A stretch of DNA of 64,000 nt from Methanocaldococcus sp. FS406-22. GTDB lineage: Archaea > AGJL01 > Methanococci > Methanococcales > Methanocaldococcaceae. The notes beneath the pieces are model-generated. The model did no database searches, was not told the origin of the DNA, and saw only the letters and a program-made list of their open reading frames with translations. The translations under genes were made by a program, and so were the position numbers. Where the stretch lies: positions 1,312,729-1,376,728 of the forward strand of contig NC_013887.1 of the NCBI RefSeq assembly GCF_000025525.1, given 5' to 3'. Positions 10,310-21,839 of this stretch are shown here, piece by piece (position 1 is the stretch's first letter; every line of letters begins with the position of its first letter).

Positions 10310-11482
10310 TTAGATAATTCTTTTTATAGCATTCCACACTAAAAATGATTGAGGTTTTAGAGTCCCTTCAATAGGATTTAGGAATAATATATTTCTTTTA
10401 ACTAAATAAATATAAACTGGCTCTGGTATTTCATCATCGCTAATTTTGTAATTATCTTTAAATAATTTTAACGCTTTAATGATGTCTTCTTTTTTAATCT
10501 CTATAACCTCATCCCCAATAGCAACCTTTGGTTTTATATAATCTAACTCTTTCAAAAAATATTTTAATTTTTGTTGTTCATTCATCAGCAAAGTTTCTAA
10601 AATCTCTTTTAAATCCTTATTTTTTAATTTATCAATAACATAAATTATATCTATCGGCTTCCCACCAACATAGTTGTAGATAAGCTCTTTATCCTCATCA
10701 GAGAGTTTTTTATTTAAAATCTCTTCAGATAGAGAGTCCATAAACTTTAGGGCATTTTCTTTATCAAAATCATCAACTAAAATATAATCTACTCTACCTT
10801 TTAACATTGCCTCATTATAAACTCTCTCAATAAATAAACTATCTGAACTTAGGCAAAAAACATGACATAGATGTTTATGCTTAGTTAGAGAGACAAAATA
10901 ATTAAAAAGCTCATAAATTAAAAATCCATTTAGTTTTAAATCTCCTATTTTTTGTAGTTCATCAATAATAATTATTGGCTGTTTGCCTTCTTTTTTAATT
11001 TCCATTAAAACATTAGTTATATATCTAAAGACGTTTTTAACTTCTTTGTCTTTCAATAGTTCATTTAAGGTATTCTTTGGTATGGGAATGCCATCAATAA
11101 CCCCTCCCGAAATCTTTAATAACATAAAATTTTTAACAACATCTGGAGAATCCCTAACTAGAGATAAAAACAATTTCTTTACTCTATCAATAAACGATTC
11201 TTCATAAACCTCAAACAAAACCTCAATAATTAGACGAAAACCTTCGGTTTTCGTTGCTCGAAGCTTCGCTTCGAAATCATCATATTTCGATATAAAAATC
11301 TCCCTCAAATCAATGTAAAAAACAACATACTTATCTTTATCTAATCGATTATTAATTATCTCATTTATTAAGGCAGTTTTTCCTGAATTTATAGAGCCAA
11401 AGATAAAATTAATTCTTTGTGGCTCAGATTCAATGATTGAGAGAATTTCTTTAATCTCTTTTTCTCTATTAAAAAATTTCAT
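10310..11482 (-). CDS. Archaeal P-loop ATPase (ATPase_2 / PF01637-like family), copy A, carrying a palindromic insert
   Basis: 390 aa. Walker A is [15 protein letters not shown] near residue 29, Walker [14 protein letters not shown] near 166, then the conserved [18 protein letters not shown] and a C-terminal winged-helix-like end [15 protein letters not shown]. This is a STAND-like archaeal ATPase expanded in methanococci; function unknown. It is a paralogue of the genes at 13546 and 29732. Compared with them it has about 15 extra residues (after SKYDDF) that translate exactly through two adjacent hairpins at 11234-11274, in frame. Start ATG 11482 has GGTGAATATTT upstream and faces away from the S-layer gene. 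Confidence 0.85.
   Translation of the reverse strand: MKFFNREKEIKEILSIIESEPQRINFIFGSINSGKTALINEIINNRLDKDKYVVFYIDLREIFISKYDDFEAKLRATKTEGFRLIIEVLFEVYEESFIDRVKKLFLSLVRDSPDVVKNFMLLKISGGVIDGIPIPKNTLNELLKDKEVKNVFRYITNVLMEIKKEGKQPIIIIDELQKIGDLKLNGFLIYELFNYFVSLTKHKHLCHVFCLSSDSLFIERVYNEAMLKGRVDYILVDDFDKENALKFMDSLSEEILNKKLSDEDKELIYNYVGGKPIDIIYVIDKLKNKDLKEILETLLMNEQQKLKYFLKELDYIKPKVAIGDEVIEIKKEDIIKALKLFKDNYKISDDEIPEPVYIYLVKRNILFLNPIEGTLKPQSFLVWNAIKRII
11233..11280 (-). repeat. Two-hairpin palindromic element inside the ATPase A coding region
   Basis: On the plus strand, ACGAAAACC-TTC-GGTTTTCGT (11234-11254, 9-bp stem, 3-nt loop) is followed after three bases by TCGAAGC-TTC-GCTTCGA (11258-11274, 7-bp stem). 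The same two-hairpin layout, including a 9-bp first stem with TTC loop and a following CATC, occurs in intergenic DNA at 17947-17996 and 29541-29590 with different stem sequences. Here it sits in frame and adds about 15 residues ([15 protein letters not shown]) absent from paralogues. Confidence 0.75.
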
Positions 11483-11684
11483 AAATATTCACCAAAATTA
11501 ATATTTATTTTTGGTCTTTTTTAACATTATTCCTCATAGGTTTTATAAATTTCTACTAAATATTTGGATATATCAAAATTCGTTTTTAACCATTTAAAAA
11601 AGTTGCAAATGTTTGTAACTTTTTTATTTTAGAATTTGTCAAAAATTATATGATAAATTTGAAATATCAAAGATATAATAGAAA

Positions 11685-11759
11685 TTCATATCGTAAAACT
11701 ATTGTTATAACCGTTTCATATCGTAAGCTTTATATAGTAGTTCGTCGAAGGTATATACC
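11685..11759 (+). promoter_or_regulatory. S-layer gene promoter
   Basis: The 316-bp gap 11483-11798 holds the S-layer promoter. TTTATATAG at 11729-11737 is a good TATA box, which predicts a start near 11760 and a leader of about 40 nt with AGGTGAT before the ATG. Two identical 12-mers TTCATATCGTAA at 11685-11696 and 11715-11726 are spaced 30 bp apart, about three helical turns, just upstream of the TATA box. GGTATATACC at 11750-11759 is a perfect palindrome close to the expected start point. The rest of the gap is AT-rich without further signals. Confidence 0.65.
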
Positions 11760-11798
11760 GTCAATCAAATAACAACATAAAAACTTAGGTGATAAGGT

Positions 11799-13478
11799 AT
11801 GGCAATGAGCTTAAAGAAAATCGGTGCTATTGCAGTTGGAGGAGCAATGGTTGCTACAGCTTTAGCAAGTGGAGTTGCTGCTGAAGTAACAGTCATCGGA
11901 GAAGTTACAAAAGACTTATTCGTTAAAGATGGACAGCCAAACTGTTACGTTGTTGTAGGTGCTAATGCTCCATCAACAATGGACGTTGTTTCAGCTGCTG
12001 ACATCGCTGCTAAAATAGGAAGCTTATGCTACAAAGAAGGAACAGCTGAAACAGGTAGTGCTGATTTAAATGTTCATGTTTCAGCTGATGCAAGTAAAGT
12101 ATGGTTCAATACTTCTCAGTATGATAACTTTACATACATAGTTACTCCAGATGATGGTGACTACCCATTAGATAACGGTATTAAATATGCTAATGACCTG
12201 TACTATGCTAACCAAACTACTAATAATAGAATTACAAAAACATTATCAACATTGATGAAAATTGATGATGTAGATCCAAAAAATATCTATACAGTAAATG
12301 ATGACGATGGAATCGAAATAGGATTCTTCGCATTAAAAAATGAATCCAACGAGATTGGTGTAGATTTAGTAGGTTACGCATCAGTTGTAACAGATGACGG
12401 AAAAATGGATACCAACAATACATATTTAGCACCAGGAGTTTTAATTCCATTCTTAGGACAACAATACATGTTCGTTAAAGCAGATGCTGATAACGATGAT
12501 TTAATTATAGGTAAAATGGTATATAATGGAGTATTGGGCGAAGGAGAGACTTACGACTTAGGAAATGGATACCAAGCTAAAATAAAAGCAGTTTTAGAGG
12601 CTACAACTTCAGGAAGCCCTGCAAAAGTAGATGTTCAAATATTAAAAGATGGACAAGTTGTTGCAGAGAAATTTGATATAGCAAATACAACAAATCCATT
12701 GGTATTAACCTACGGACCAGTAGCAGCAATAGTTACAAACGCTTACAAAAACGTTGCAGCAACTACAGGATATGCTGATGTCTACTTAGTAAATGATGTA
12801 AAAAGATTACACTTAGGAGACAAATATGAAGGAAACTTCAAGATATATGCAGTAGTTCAAGATCCAACTACTGACCAGATAGATATAGTAAAAGATACCG
12901 ATATAACCGACAGTGGAGTAAGTATAAAAGGAGAAGGAAAAGTTGATGGTAAAGTAATCTGTGGTATTGCGTTAGTAGATGATACCGACCCAACAAACGA
13001 CGATAATAAACTTAGTGCTAAAGGAGACGAATTTGACGCAGTAGATGATTACTTCAAGTTAAAAGTTGATGACACACAAGGTGGAGATGACTACAAAATC
13101 TATGTCTGTTCAGATGTAACAAAAGATGCAGCAGTAGATGTAGGACAAACAGTTTCAGTATTGAATGCAGATATCACATTAAAAGATATAAAAGCTGAAA
13201 CTGTTACACCAGTTTCATTAACAGCTCCAATCGCTAAGTTAGACACAGAAGTTAGCTTAGACACAGCTGACAAGAACTTAGTCTTAGTTGGAGGACCAGT
13301 TGCAAACAAATTAACAAAAGAGTTAGTTGATGAAGGTAAGTTAGTATTAAACAACAGCAGCCCAGCTACAATCGCTGTTATTCCAGGAGCAGCAAACGGA
13401 CACGATGTTGTTGTAGTTGCAGGAGGAAACAGAGAAGAAACAAGAGCAGCTGCTTTAGAATTACTCAAAATGCTCTAA
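11799..13478 (+). CDS. slp: S-layer structural protein
   Basis: 559 aa, very acidic, with a Sec signal peptide ([20 protein letters not shown], cleavage expected around residue 28-30). N-terminal [19 protein letters not shown] and the C-terminal [18 protein letters not shown] segment match the methanococcal S-layer family. Several N-x-S/T sequons (for example in [23 protein letters not shown]) are potential N-glycosylation sites. It forms the surface lattice and is expected to be among the most abundant proteins, which fits the clean promoter, AGGTGATAAGGT ribosome binding site and dedicated T-rich terminator. Codon use is more G/C-ending than in neighbours, as in highly expressed genes. Confidence 0.95.
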   Translation: MAMSLKKIGAIAVGGAMVATALASGVAAEVTVIGEVTKDLFVKDGQPNCYVVVGANAPSTMDVVSAADIAAKIGSLCYKEGTAETGSADLNVHVSADASKVWFNTSQYDNFTYIVTPDDGDYPLDNGIKYANDLYYANQTTNNRITKTLSTLMKIDDVDPKNIYTVNDDDGIEIGFFALKNESNEIGVDLVGYASVVTDDGKMDTNNTYLAPGVLIPFLGQQYMFVKADADNDDLIIGKMVYNGVLGEGETYDLGNGYQAKIKAVLEATTSGSPAKVDVQILKDGQVVAEKFDIANTTNPLVLTYGPVAAIVTNAYKNVAATTGYADVYLVNDVKRLHLGDKYEGNFKIYAVVQDPTTDQIDIVKDTDITDSGVSIKGEGKVDGKVICGIALVDDTDPTNDDNKLSAKGDEFDAVDDYFKLKVDDTQGGDDYKIYVCSDVTKDAAVDVGQTVSVLNADITLKDIKAETVTPVSLTAPIAKLDTEVSLDTADKNLVLVGGPVANKLTKELVDEGKLVLNNSSPATIAVIPGAANGHDVVVVAGGNREETRAAALELLKML

Positions 13479-13488
13479 ATCCTCTAAA

Positions 13489-13506
13489 TCTTTTTTTATT
13501 TTTTTA
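13489..13506 (+). terminator. T-rich terminator of the S-layer gene
   Basis: A run of T residues broken by single A bases starts 11 nt after the S-layer stop codon. Archaeal transcription ends on such oligo-T tracts without need of a hairpin. Confidence 0.6.
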
Positions 13507-13545
13507 GATGACTTAATTCATAGATTTAAATTATTTGGTGATAGA

Positions 13546-14676
13546 ATGAGATTTTTTGATAGAGAAAAAGAAATTAAAGAAATTCTTTACATTATAGAAA
13601 GAGAACCACAAAGGATTAACTTTATCTACGGTCCCATAAACAGTGGGAAAACTGCTCTAATAAATGAGATAATTAGCAACAGATTAGACAAAAACAAGTA
13701 TGTTGTTTTTTACATTGATTTGAGGGGGCATTTTTTATCAAAATATGATGATTTCGTTAGAGTTTTGTTTAATACTTACTCGCCAAAAAAATCGTTATTT
13801 GGTAGGTTGAGAGAGTATATAAAATCTTTAATAAATGACTCTCCAAATTCGGTTGATATTCCAATTTTACCAACTCTAACTTATGGAGTTTTAACAGGCA
13901 TTCCAATACCTAAAAATCTATTAAATCAACTCTTAAAAGATAAAAATTCTGATGATGTTTTTGAGTATTTAACTGAGGTTTTTGAAAGTATCAATAAGGA
14001 AGGTAAAAAACCAATATTGATTATTGATGAATTGCAAAAAATAGGAGATATGAAAATTAATGGCTATCTTATATATGAACTATTCAATTATTTTGTCTCT
14101 TTAACTAAACATAAACATCTCTGCCATATTCTCTGCCTATCTTCTGATAGCCTATTTATTGAAAAGGTTTATAATGAAGCAATGTTAGAAGGAAGATGTA
14201 AATATTTATTAGTAGACGATTTTGATAAGGAAACATCTTTAAAATTCATTGATTTTCTATTAGAAGAAAATGATATAAAACTCTCTAATGAAGATAAAGA
14301 GTTAATTTACTCTTATGTCGGTGGAAAACCAATGGATATAAAATATGTAATTGAAGAGTGCAAATTTAAAGATTTAAAAGAGATTTTAGATTATATGCTT
14401 AAGGATGCTACTCAGAAGTTAGATATGTTTTTGGATATGCTAAATTACTCAAAACCCAAGGTAGAGATTGGAGATGAAGTCATTGAGATTAAAAAAGAGG
14501 ATGTAATTGAGGCATTGAGATTGTTTAAGAAAAATTATGAACTTGATAAAAAAGATATTCCAGTGCCTGTTTATATTTATTTAGTTAAAAAGAATATATT
14601 GTTTTTAGACCCTATTAATGGAATTTTAAAACCTCAGAGTTTTTTAGTTTGGAATGCTATAAAGAGATTGTTATAA
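13546..14676 (+). CDS. Archaeal P-loop ATPase (PF01637-like), copy C
   Basis: 376 aa, closely related to the products at 10310 and 29732. Walker [16 protein letters not shown], Walker [32 protein letters not shown], and C-terminal [17 protein letters not shown]. It has no palindromic insert after SKYDDF, so it serves as reference for copy A. It follows the S-layer terminator and is 16 bp upstream of a second, more distant ATPase; GGTGATAG precedes the ATG. Role unknown; family members are often surmised to be STAND-type switches or mobile-element relics. Confidence 0.85.
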   Translation: MRFFDREKEIKEILYIIEREPQRINFIYGPINSGKTALINEIISNRLDKNKYVVFYIDLRGHFLSKYDDFVRVLFNTYSPKKSLFGRLREYIKSLINDSPNSVDIPILPTLTYGVLTGIPIPKNLLNQLLKDKNSDDVFEYLTEVFESINKEGKKPILIIDELQKIGDMKINGYLIYELFNYFVSLTKHKHLCHILCLSSDSLFIEKVYNEAMLEGRCKYLLVDDFDKETSLKFIDFLLEENDIKLSNEDKELIYSYVGGKPMDIKYVIEECKFKDLKEILDYMLKDATQKLDMFLDMLNYSKPKVEIGDEVIEIKKEDVIEALRLFKKNYELDKKDIPVPVYIYLVKKNILFLDPINGILKPQSFLVWNAIKRLL

Positions 14677-14692
14677 AATATTCGGTGATAGA

Positions 14693-15706
14693 ATGAGATT
14701 TTTTGATAGAGAAAAAGAACTTAACTATCTAAAAACCTATGTCCAATTAGAACCAAACTCTATTTTATTCGTTTACGGCCCAAAATCATCTGGAAAAACT
14801 ACAGTTATGTTAAGAGTTATTGAGGAGTTATCTAAGAGGGATGATTTAGTATTTTTCTATTATGATTTGAGGGAGTATGCTACACCAACAAAAGAGGAGT
14901 TCTTAGAAATATTTTTTGAGAAAGGAGATAAAAAGTATCTACTAAATAAATTTGAAATTAACTTAAAGATATTTAAGTTTGGAGTTGAGGAGAAGTTTGA
15001 TTTTAACAGTATAAAATTAAATGATGTATTTGGCAAGATGAAAGAGAGTATTAAAGCAGTTATAGAAGATAATAAAAAACCAATTTTAATTATAGACGAA
15101 TTGCAGAAGTTAAAGCATATTTATTTTAACGGAGGTAAGTCCCTATTAAATGAGTTATTTAATCTCTTTGTGCATTTGACTAAAGTAAGACATCTATGCC
15201 ATGTTATTTATCTAACTTCTGATACCTTATTTATTGAAGAGATATATCAAAACTCTACTTTAGAAAATACTTCCGAATATTATCTAATTGATTGGTTAAG
15301 AAAAGGAGCCATAAAGGGGATTTTAAAAGAGGAGGGTTTTAATGAGGAAGAGATTAATTATGCCTTAAATTATCTATCCTTACCTTATGAAATCTCCCAA
15401 TTAATAAATAATAAAAAATTAGGTTTATCTGTTGAAGAAACAATAAGACAATGGATAAATATCGAGAAGGATAAGATAAAATATTTAATTGATACAACCG
15501 ATTTAGATGAAGAGGAAATTTATAAAGTTCTATCCAAATTTAAGGATAAAATAAAAATCTCTTATGATAAAGAAGTTAAAAAAGAAGAAATGAAGTATAT
15601 AAAGTTCTTAATTGAGAATGAAATTTTGTTTTATGATGTGATAAATGGAATAATTAAGCCAACATCTATAAAGAAGTGGTATGCTATAAGAGAGGTTCTG
15701 AAATAA
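14693..15706 (+). CDS. Archaeal P-loop ATPase (PF01637-like), copy D, second subfamily
   Basis: 337 aa. Walker A YGPKSSGKTTVMLRV, Walker [34 protein letters not shown]-terminal ENEILFYDVINGIIKPTS. It belongs to the same family as copy C but a separate subfamily, shared with the gene at 40809 to which it is strongly similar across its length. Tandem placement after copy C with GGTGATAG as ribosome binding site suggests co-transcription. Function unknown. Confidence 0.85.
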   Translation: MRFFDREKELNYLKTYVQLEPNSILFVYGPKSSGKTTVMLRVIEELSKRDDLVFFYYDLREYATPTKEEFLEIFFEKGDKKYLLNKFEINLKIFKFGVEEKFDFNSIKLNDVFGKMKESIKAVIEDNKKPILIIDELQKLKHIYFNGGKSLLNELFNLFVHLTKVRHLCHVIYLTSDTLFIEEIYQNSTLENTSEYYLIDWLRKGAIKGILKEEGFNEEEINYALNYLSLPYEISQLINNKKLGLSVEETIRQWINIEKDKIKYLIDTTDLDEEEIYKVLSKFKDKIKISYDKEVKKEEMKYIKFLIENEILFYDVINGIIKPTSIKKWYAIREVLK

Positions 15707-15775
15707 ATTAAGATTAAAATGAAGTTTTAATTTTTAATAACATTATCTATTTAAAAAAGATTCTTAAGGGGTAGA

Positions 15776-16384
15776 ATGAAACTAACTGAGAAAAACATTA
15801 CATTATTTGCTCTAACTTGTTTTATAATCATCTCCACTGTTTGGCTATTTTTAAATCCAATTCAACCAAAAGAAAAACACATAGCTGAGATAAAAGAAGG
15901 AGATTATGTTATTATAAAAGGATATATCCAAGAGATGTATGTTAAAAGGGACAAATATAGACATGTTATTAATATTTCAAGGATAGTTATAAATGATGGT
16001 ACTGGAAATTTGGATATTGTTGCCTTTGGTAAGCCAAGGGAAGATCTTTTAAATTATATATTAAGCTATTATCCAATGATTAAAGAAGGGGATTATGTTG
16101 AAGTTAAAGGAAGAATCTCAGTTTATCAAGGGAGATATCAAATAATTTTAAATGATATTGGAGATTTTAAGCTAATAGAAAAGAGAAACTTTGGGAGAGA
16201 CATTTATCTATCCCCTACACCAACAAATATCTATGCCTCAAAGTATGGTAAAAAATACCACACATCAAAAAACTGCCCCTATGGAAAAAGATTAAAAGAA
16301 GAAAATATAATATATTTTTATTCTGAAGAAGATGCAAAGGCACTTGGCTATGAAAAATGTAAGTGGTGTGAAGAACATGGGTAG
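15776..16384 (+). CDS. Membrane-anchored OB-fold protein with Ada-like Cys motif
   Basis: 202 aa. An N-terminal transmembrane anchor (ITLFALTCFIIISTVWLFL) leads to an OB-fold (GDYVIIKGYIQEMYV, DGTGNLDIVAFGKP, GDYVEVKGRISVYQGRYQI) and a C-terminal Cys-containing unit with YHTSKNCPYGKRL and KCKWCEEHG. That last unit resembles the metal-binding segment found in Ada and in some extracellular nucleases. An anchored nucleic-acid-binding OB-fold outside the membrane could act in DNA handling at the surface, but this is inference; no partner gene is adjacent. Start ATG follows AAGGGGTAGA. Confidence 0.6.
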   Translation: MKLTEKNITLFALTCFIIISTVWLFLNPIQPKEKHIAEIKEGDYVIIKGYIQEMYVKRDKYRHVINISRIVINDGTGNLDIVAFGKPREDLLNYILSYYPMIKEGDYVEVKGRISVYQGRYQIILNDIGDFKLIEKRNFGRDIYLSPTPTNIYASKYGKKYHTSKNCPYGKRLKEENIIYFYSEEDAKALGYEKCKWCEEHG

Positions 16385-16441
16385 TTAATTATTAATTAAT
16401 GTCCCAAAATCTAATTAAGCTAAGAAATACGGTGATTAATT

Positions 16442-17062
16442 ATGGGTAAATATAAGAAATTCTTTGCCGTTGCTGTTTGTTCTTTACTATTATTTACTGT
16501 TTATTTCTATAGAGACCCGGATAGGCAAATAACAAGTGGAAATAATATAATTTTGTCTCCAGCTGATGGAACTGTTAAATATATAAAATTCTATGAAAAT
16601 GGAAACCCAGAGGTTTTTAAAGATGGGAATTGCTATGTTATAAATGTTTCAAGATATTTCCCAAATGGATGCTATATTATAGGAATATTTATGTCTCCGT
16701 TGGATGTGCATGTCAATCGAGCCCCAATAAGTGGAGAGGTTGTGTATATAAAGCATATTGATGGTAGCTTTTATCCAGCATTCTTAGAGGGCGTAGAGAA
16801 AATAAATGAAAGAAATATAGTTATAATAAAAAATGATTCCGATTATATTGGAGTTGTTCAAATAGCTGGATTTATTGCAAGGAGATGCTGTTTGAGTATA
16901 AAAGAAGGAGATTATGTTGAGATGGGGCAGAGAATAGGAAAGATAAAGCTTGGTTCCCAAACAGCTGTAATAATTCCAGCTAACTACAATATAACAGTTA
17001 AAGTAGGAGAGAGGGTTTATGCTGGACAAACAATCATTGCAGTTAAAAGAACAGCTAATTGA
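16442..17062 (+). CDS. Archaetidylserine decarboxylase (phosphatidylserine decarboxylase family)
   Basis: 206 aa with an N-terminal membrane segment ([17 protein letters not shown]), YRDPDR and [25 protein letters not shown] and the C-terminal LGSQTAVI. Gly-Ser in LGS is the self-cleavage site giving alpha and beta chains and a pyruvoyl group from Ser. It converts archaetidylserine to archaetidylethanolamine on the membrane. It is the short PSD type of archaea. GGTGATTAATT precedes the ATG; the last 44 bp overlap the next gene in another frame. Confidence 0.85.
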   Translation: MGKYKKFFAVAVCSLLLFTVYFYRDPDRQITSGNNIILSPADGTVKYIKFYENGNPEVFKDGNCYVINVSRYFPNGCYIIGIFMSPLDVHVNRAPISGEVVYIKHIDGSFYPAFLEGVEKINERNIVIIKNDSDYIGVVQIAGFIARRCCLSIKEGDYVEMGQRIGKIKLGSQTAVIIPANYNITVKVGERVYAGQTIIAVKRTAN

Positions 17063-17912
17063 TGAGATTAAAGAGAGGGTTTTGAGAATTAGGGAGAGTT
17101 TAGGATTAGATAAAGCAGAGTTTGATATTGTAGATGTTGAAATGGATGATAAAACCTTAACTATATACACAAAAAACAGAACTGACAAATCCTCTATTAT
17201 AGGGCCGGGAGGCTGGGTTGTTGGGAGACTAAGGGAGGAGATGAAAGATAGATTTGAAGTTATAAGGGTTGAAGACTACACTGACAAAGTTTTATTTGAA
17301 AAAAGAGTGGAGATAATTAAATCTCTATTTGATGATGAAGTTATCCAAGACATCTGCAACTATTTTTTATATAAAAAGATTCCCAAAGAGAAAAAGGATG
17401 TTATCTGCCTAATTCATTGCCAATACGATTTATATGTCTTAGATATTCTCTCAAATATTTTTAACGTTAAAGCAATAACTTATGACTTCCCAGCATTAGT
17501 TCCGGATAAAACCAAAAAGAAGATTATCAGCTTTTTAAATAAAAAAGATATAGAGCATGAGTTTTTAAAATTAAACCTTACAAAGGATGATATAAAAATC
17601 CTTATAAATTCATTTCCATGCGGATTTTTAAAAAATAAGATTATAGAAGATTTGAAAGGCTGTGTATTTACAAGCTGTTTGGATAATGCAGTTTTTAAAT
17701 ATGACAATGGAATAATTATAAACTTTTTTGAATTCTTCCCAATAAAAATTAAAAAGGACGAATATTATTTAAATTACTGCCCCCTATGCATTCAAAGTTG
17801 CAAAATTGATAAAAACAAAGAAAAACTTATAAAAAAGATTGTTAAAGAGGTTTATAAAGGATTTAAAGAACCAACAGATGCATCTGAAGAGATATTAACG
17901 GTGATAAAGTGA
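17019..17912 (+). CDS. KH-domain protein of unknown function
   Basis: 297 aa. The N-terminal 90 residues look like a KH RNA-binding fold with the [10 protein letters not shown] loop (GxxG). The remainder ([16 protein letters not shown], then [13 protein letters not shown] near the C-terminus) suggests a nucleotide-binding Rossmann-like half and a Cys-rich tail. I do not recognise an enzyme. The start is uncertain: ATG 17019 lies inside the preceding gene and no better start is visible; TTG 17037 is an alternative. Its stop codon falls in a GGTGATAAAGTGA string that is an imperfect copy of the mfnD start region. Confidence 0.6.
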   Translation: MLDKQSLQLKEQLIDEIKERVLRIRESLGLDKAEFDIVDVEMDDKTLTIYTKNRTDKSSIIGPGGWVVGRLREEMKDRFEVIRVEDYTDKVLFEKRVEIIKSLFDDEVIQDICNYFLYKKIPKEKKDVICLIHCQYDLYVLDILSNIFNVKAITYDFPALVPDKTKKKIISFLNKKDIEHEFLKLNLTKDDIKILINSFPCGFLKNKIIEDLKGCVFTSCLDNAVFKYDNGIIINFFEFFPIKIKKDEYYLNYCPLCIQSCKIDKNKEKLIKKIVKEVYKGFKEPTDASEEILTVIK

Positions 17913-18057
17913 TTCTCTTCTTCAAATGAACCTTTAAGAAAGTTGAACAAAACTCTTCGAGTTTTGTAGCTGGAAAGCAGAGCTTTCTGTTTCATCAAAA
18001 CTAACACATCCTCGCTTACGCTCGGAGGTGTAAATTAAAAGATTCTACGGTGATAAG

Positions 18058-18072
<15 letters not shown>
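17898..18072. repeat. Hairpin element flanked by a 26-bp imperfect duplication of the mfnD start
   Basis: ACGGTGATAAAGTG... at 17898-17923 and ACGGTGATAAGGTG... at 18047-18072 match at 22 of 26 positions and contain a ribosome binding site and GTG start. Between them are three hairpins: ACAAAACTC-TTC-GAGTTTTGT (17947-17967), GAAAGC-AGA-GCTTTC (17973-17987) and CACATCC...GGAGGTG (18005-18030). The first two share the layout of the elements at 11234 and 29541. Only the downstream copy of the duplication leads into an open frame; the upstream one hits a stop after a few codons. Confidence 0.7.
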
Positions 18073-19952
<1,880 letters not shown>

Positions 19953-19956
19953 TAGT

Positions 19957-20706
19957 ATGCTTTATGTTGTAGGTATTGGTAGCGGTAATGAGAAACATTT
20001 CACAAAAGAGGCTGAAGAGATTTTAAATAAAGTAGATTTGATTGTGTGCTATAAAAACTACAAAAAGTTTGTTGAGAGGTTTAATAAGCCAATATACACA
20101 ACTAGAATGACAAAGGAGATTGATAGAGTAGAATATGCTTTAAAAGAGGCTAAAAATAAAGATGTAGCCTTAGTTTCAAGTGGTGATGCAACAATCTATG
20201 GTTTAGCCTCTTTAGCCTATGAAATAAATGCAGTTAAAGGATATAATGTAGATATAAAGGTTATTCCGGGGATAACTGCATGTTCATTAGCTTCAGCAAT
20301 CTTAGGCAGTCCATTAAACCATGACTTTGTTGTTATAAGCTTTAGTGATTTATTAACACCATTAGAGACAATATTAAAGAGATTTAGATGTGCATTGGAA
20401 GGAGACTTTGTTATCTGCATATACAACCCACTAAGTAGAAAGAGGATAGAGCCATTTTTAAAGGCAATGGATATTTTATCTGAATTTGCAAAAGATAGGA
20501 ATTATGTGGTTGGAATAGTTAAAAATGCTGGTAGAGATAATGAGGAAGTTTTAATTACAAACTTCAAAGAGCTTTATAAAAACTTAGAAAACTATTTGGA
20601 GTTTATAGACATGAATACAATACTAATTGTTGGCAATTCTTCAACAAAAATTATCAATGGCAAGATGATTACACCAAGAGGTTATTTGGACAAATATAAA
20701 ATTTAG
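19957..20706 (+). CDS. cbiH: Cobalt-precorrin-3 C17-methyltransferase
   Basis: 249 aa tetrapyrrole methylase: N-terminal LYVVGIGSGNEKHFTKEAE, ALVSSGDATIYGLASLAYE, VIPGITACSLASAILGSPL with DFVVISFSDLLTPLE following. These are the SAM-binding and substrate loops of CbiH/CobJ, which methylates C17 with ring contraction in anaerobic cobalamin synthesis. Methanogens need the corrinoid for methyl transfer by Mtr. It is a single gene here, apart from other cbi genes. Confidence 0.92.
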   Translation: MLYVVGIGSGNEKHFTKEAEEILNKVDLIVCYKNYKKFVERFNKPIYTTRMTKEIDRVEYALKEAKNKDVALVSSGDATIYGLASLAYEINAVKGYNVDIKVIPGITACSLASAILGSPLNHDFVVISFSDLLTPLETILKRFRCALEGDFVICIYNPLSRKRIEPFLKAMDILSEFAKDRNYVVGIVKNAGRDNEEVLITNFKELYKNLENYLEFIDMNTILIVGNSSTKIINGKMITPRGYLDKYKI

Positions 20707-20714
20707 GTGAAAAT

Positions 20715-21836
20715 ATGCTTGAAAAAATCAGAGAAGAGTTGAATGCTTATTTCTTAGAGAGGAGGGAGGAGATTGATATTGCTTTAACATCAATCTTAGC
20801 TAATGAGCATACTGTATTTTTGGGCAATCCGGGAGTTGCCAAATCACAATTAATTAGGGCTATAGCATCCCATATAAACGCTAATTACTTCGAAAAGCTT
20901 ATTACAAGATTTACTACAGAGGATGAGTTATTCGGCCCTTTAAGCATTAAAGAGTTAAAGGATAATGATAGGTTTGTTAGGAAAACCTCTGGATACTTGC
21001 CAACAGCTGAAATTGCCTTCTTAGATGAGGTTTTTAAGGCAAATAGTTCAATATTAAATGCCTTATTATCAATAATCAATGAAAGGATTTATCATAATGG
21101 GGATAGGATTGAAAAAGTGCCTTTAATAAGCCTCTTCGGAGCCTCAAACGAACTACCAGAAGAAAATGAATTATTAGCATTCTATGATAGGTTTCTATTT
21201 AGAAAAGTTGTTAGAGGAATAAGAAGTTATGAAAATCTCTCAAAACTAATTGACTTAGATGAGGAATATAAGCCAAAAACAATTATTGATGTTGAAGATG
21301 TTAAAGAAATGCAGAAAGAAGCTTTAAAAGTTGATATATCAAACATAAAAGAGGATTTGATTAAGATAAAGCTATCTTTGGAGAGTGAGGGAATAAGAAT
21401 ATCTGATAGAAGGTTTAAAAAGTCAGTTAAGGCAGTTAAGTGCTTTGCATACTTAAATGGCAAAGAAAAAGCTGATGAGAATGATTTAGACATCTTAAGG
21501 CATATTTACTGGAATGAGCCAGATGAGTTCTTTAAGGTTTCAGTAGAGATTTTTAAGATTTCTAATCACTTTGCTGGCTTTGCTTTAGAGCAGAGAGAAA
21601 TCTTAGACAGCTTAATGAATGAGATAAAGAAGATTAATAAAGATAGGATTAAATTGGGAGGAATAGAGTATAGAAAATGTCTTGAGATTTTAGGAAAGCT
21701 AAATAGCATGTCTATAACTTTAAAAGATGTTAAAAATAAAGCAATTGAGGCTAATAAACCTTATGAACTTGTTGAAGATGTTTTAAAAGAGGTAGAGGGC
21801 TTTAAAAAGTATGTTGAAGAATTGTTGAAGGGATAA
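20715..21836 (+). CDS. MoxR/RavA-type AAA+ ATPase
   Basis: 373 aa with Walker A LGNPGVAKSQLIRAI near residue 37, Walker B IAFLDEVFKANSSILNALL, sensor FGASNELPEENELLAFYDRF and a helical lid plus a C-terminal RavA-like helical part. MoxR ATPases act with VWA proteins as chaperones for metal-cofactor insertion or complex assembly; the neighbouring gene supplies the VWA partner, 3 bp downstream. AGGTGAAAAT is the ribosome binding site. Confidence 0.9.
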   Translation: MLEKIREELNAYFLERREEIDIALTSILANEHTVFLGNPGVAKSQLIRAIASHINANYFEKLITRFTTEDELFGPLSIKELKDNDRFVRKTSGYLPTAEIAFLDEVFKANSSILNALLSIINERIYHNGDRIEKVPLISLFGASNELPEENELLAFYDRFLFRKVVRGIRSYENLSKLIDLDEEYKPKTIIDVEDVKEMQKEALKVDISNIKEDLIKIKLSLESEGIRISDRRFKKSVKAVKCFAYLNGKEKADENDLDILRHIYWNEPDEFFKVSVEIFKISNHFAGFALEQREILDSLMNEIKKINKDRIKLGGIEYRKCLEILGKLNSMSITLKDVKNKAIEANKPYELVEDVLKEVEGFKKYVEELLKG

Positions 21837-21839
21837 TTT

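Noticed and set aside
12232-13468. Minus-strand frames of 72 and 122 codons within the S-layer gene
   Set aside because: They are antisense shadows of a highly expressed, low-stop coding region and show no start signal.
17947-18000. Reading the hairpin repeats as C/D box sRNAs because of GATGA on the minus strand
   Set aside because: No D or D' CTGA boxes at the right distance, and the interior is self-complementary.
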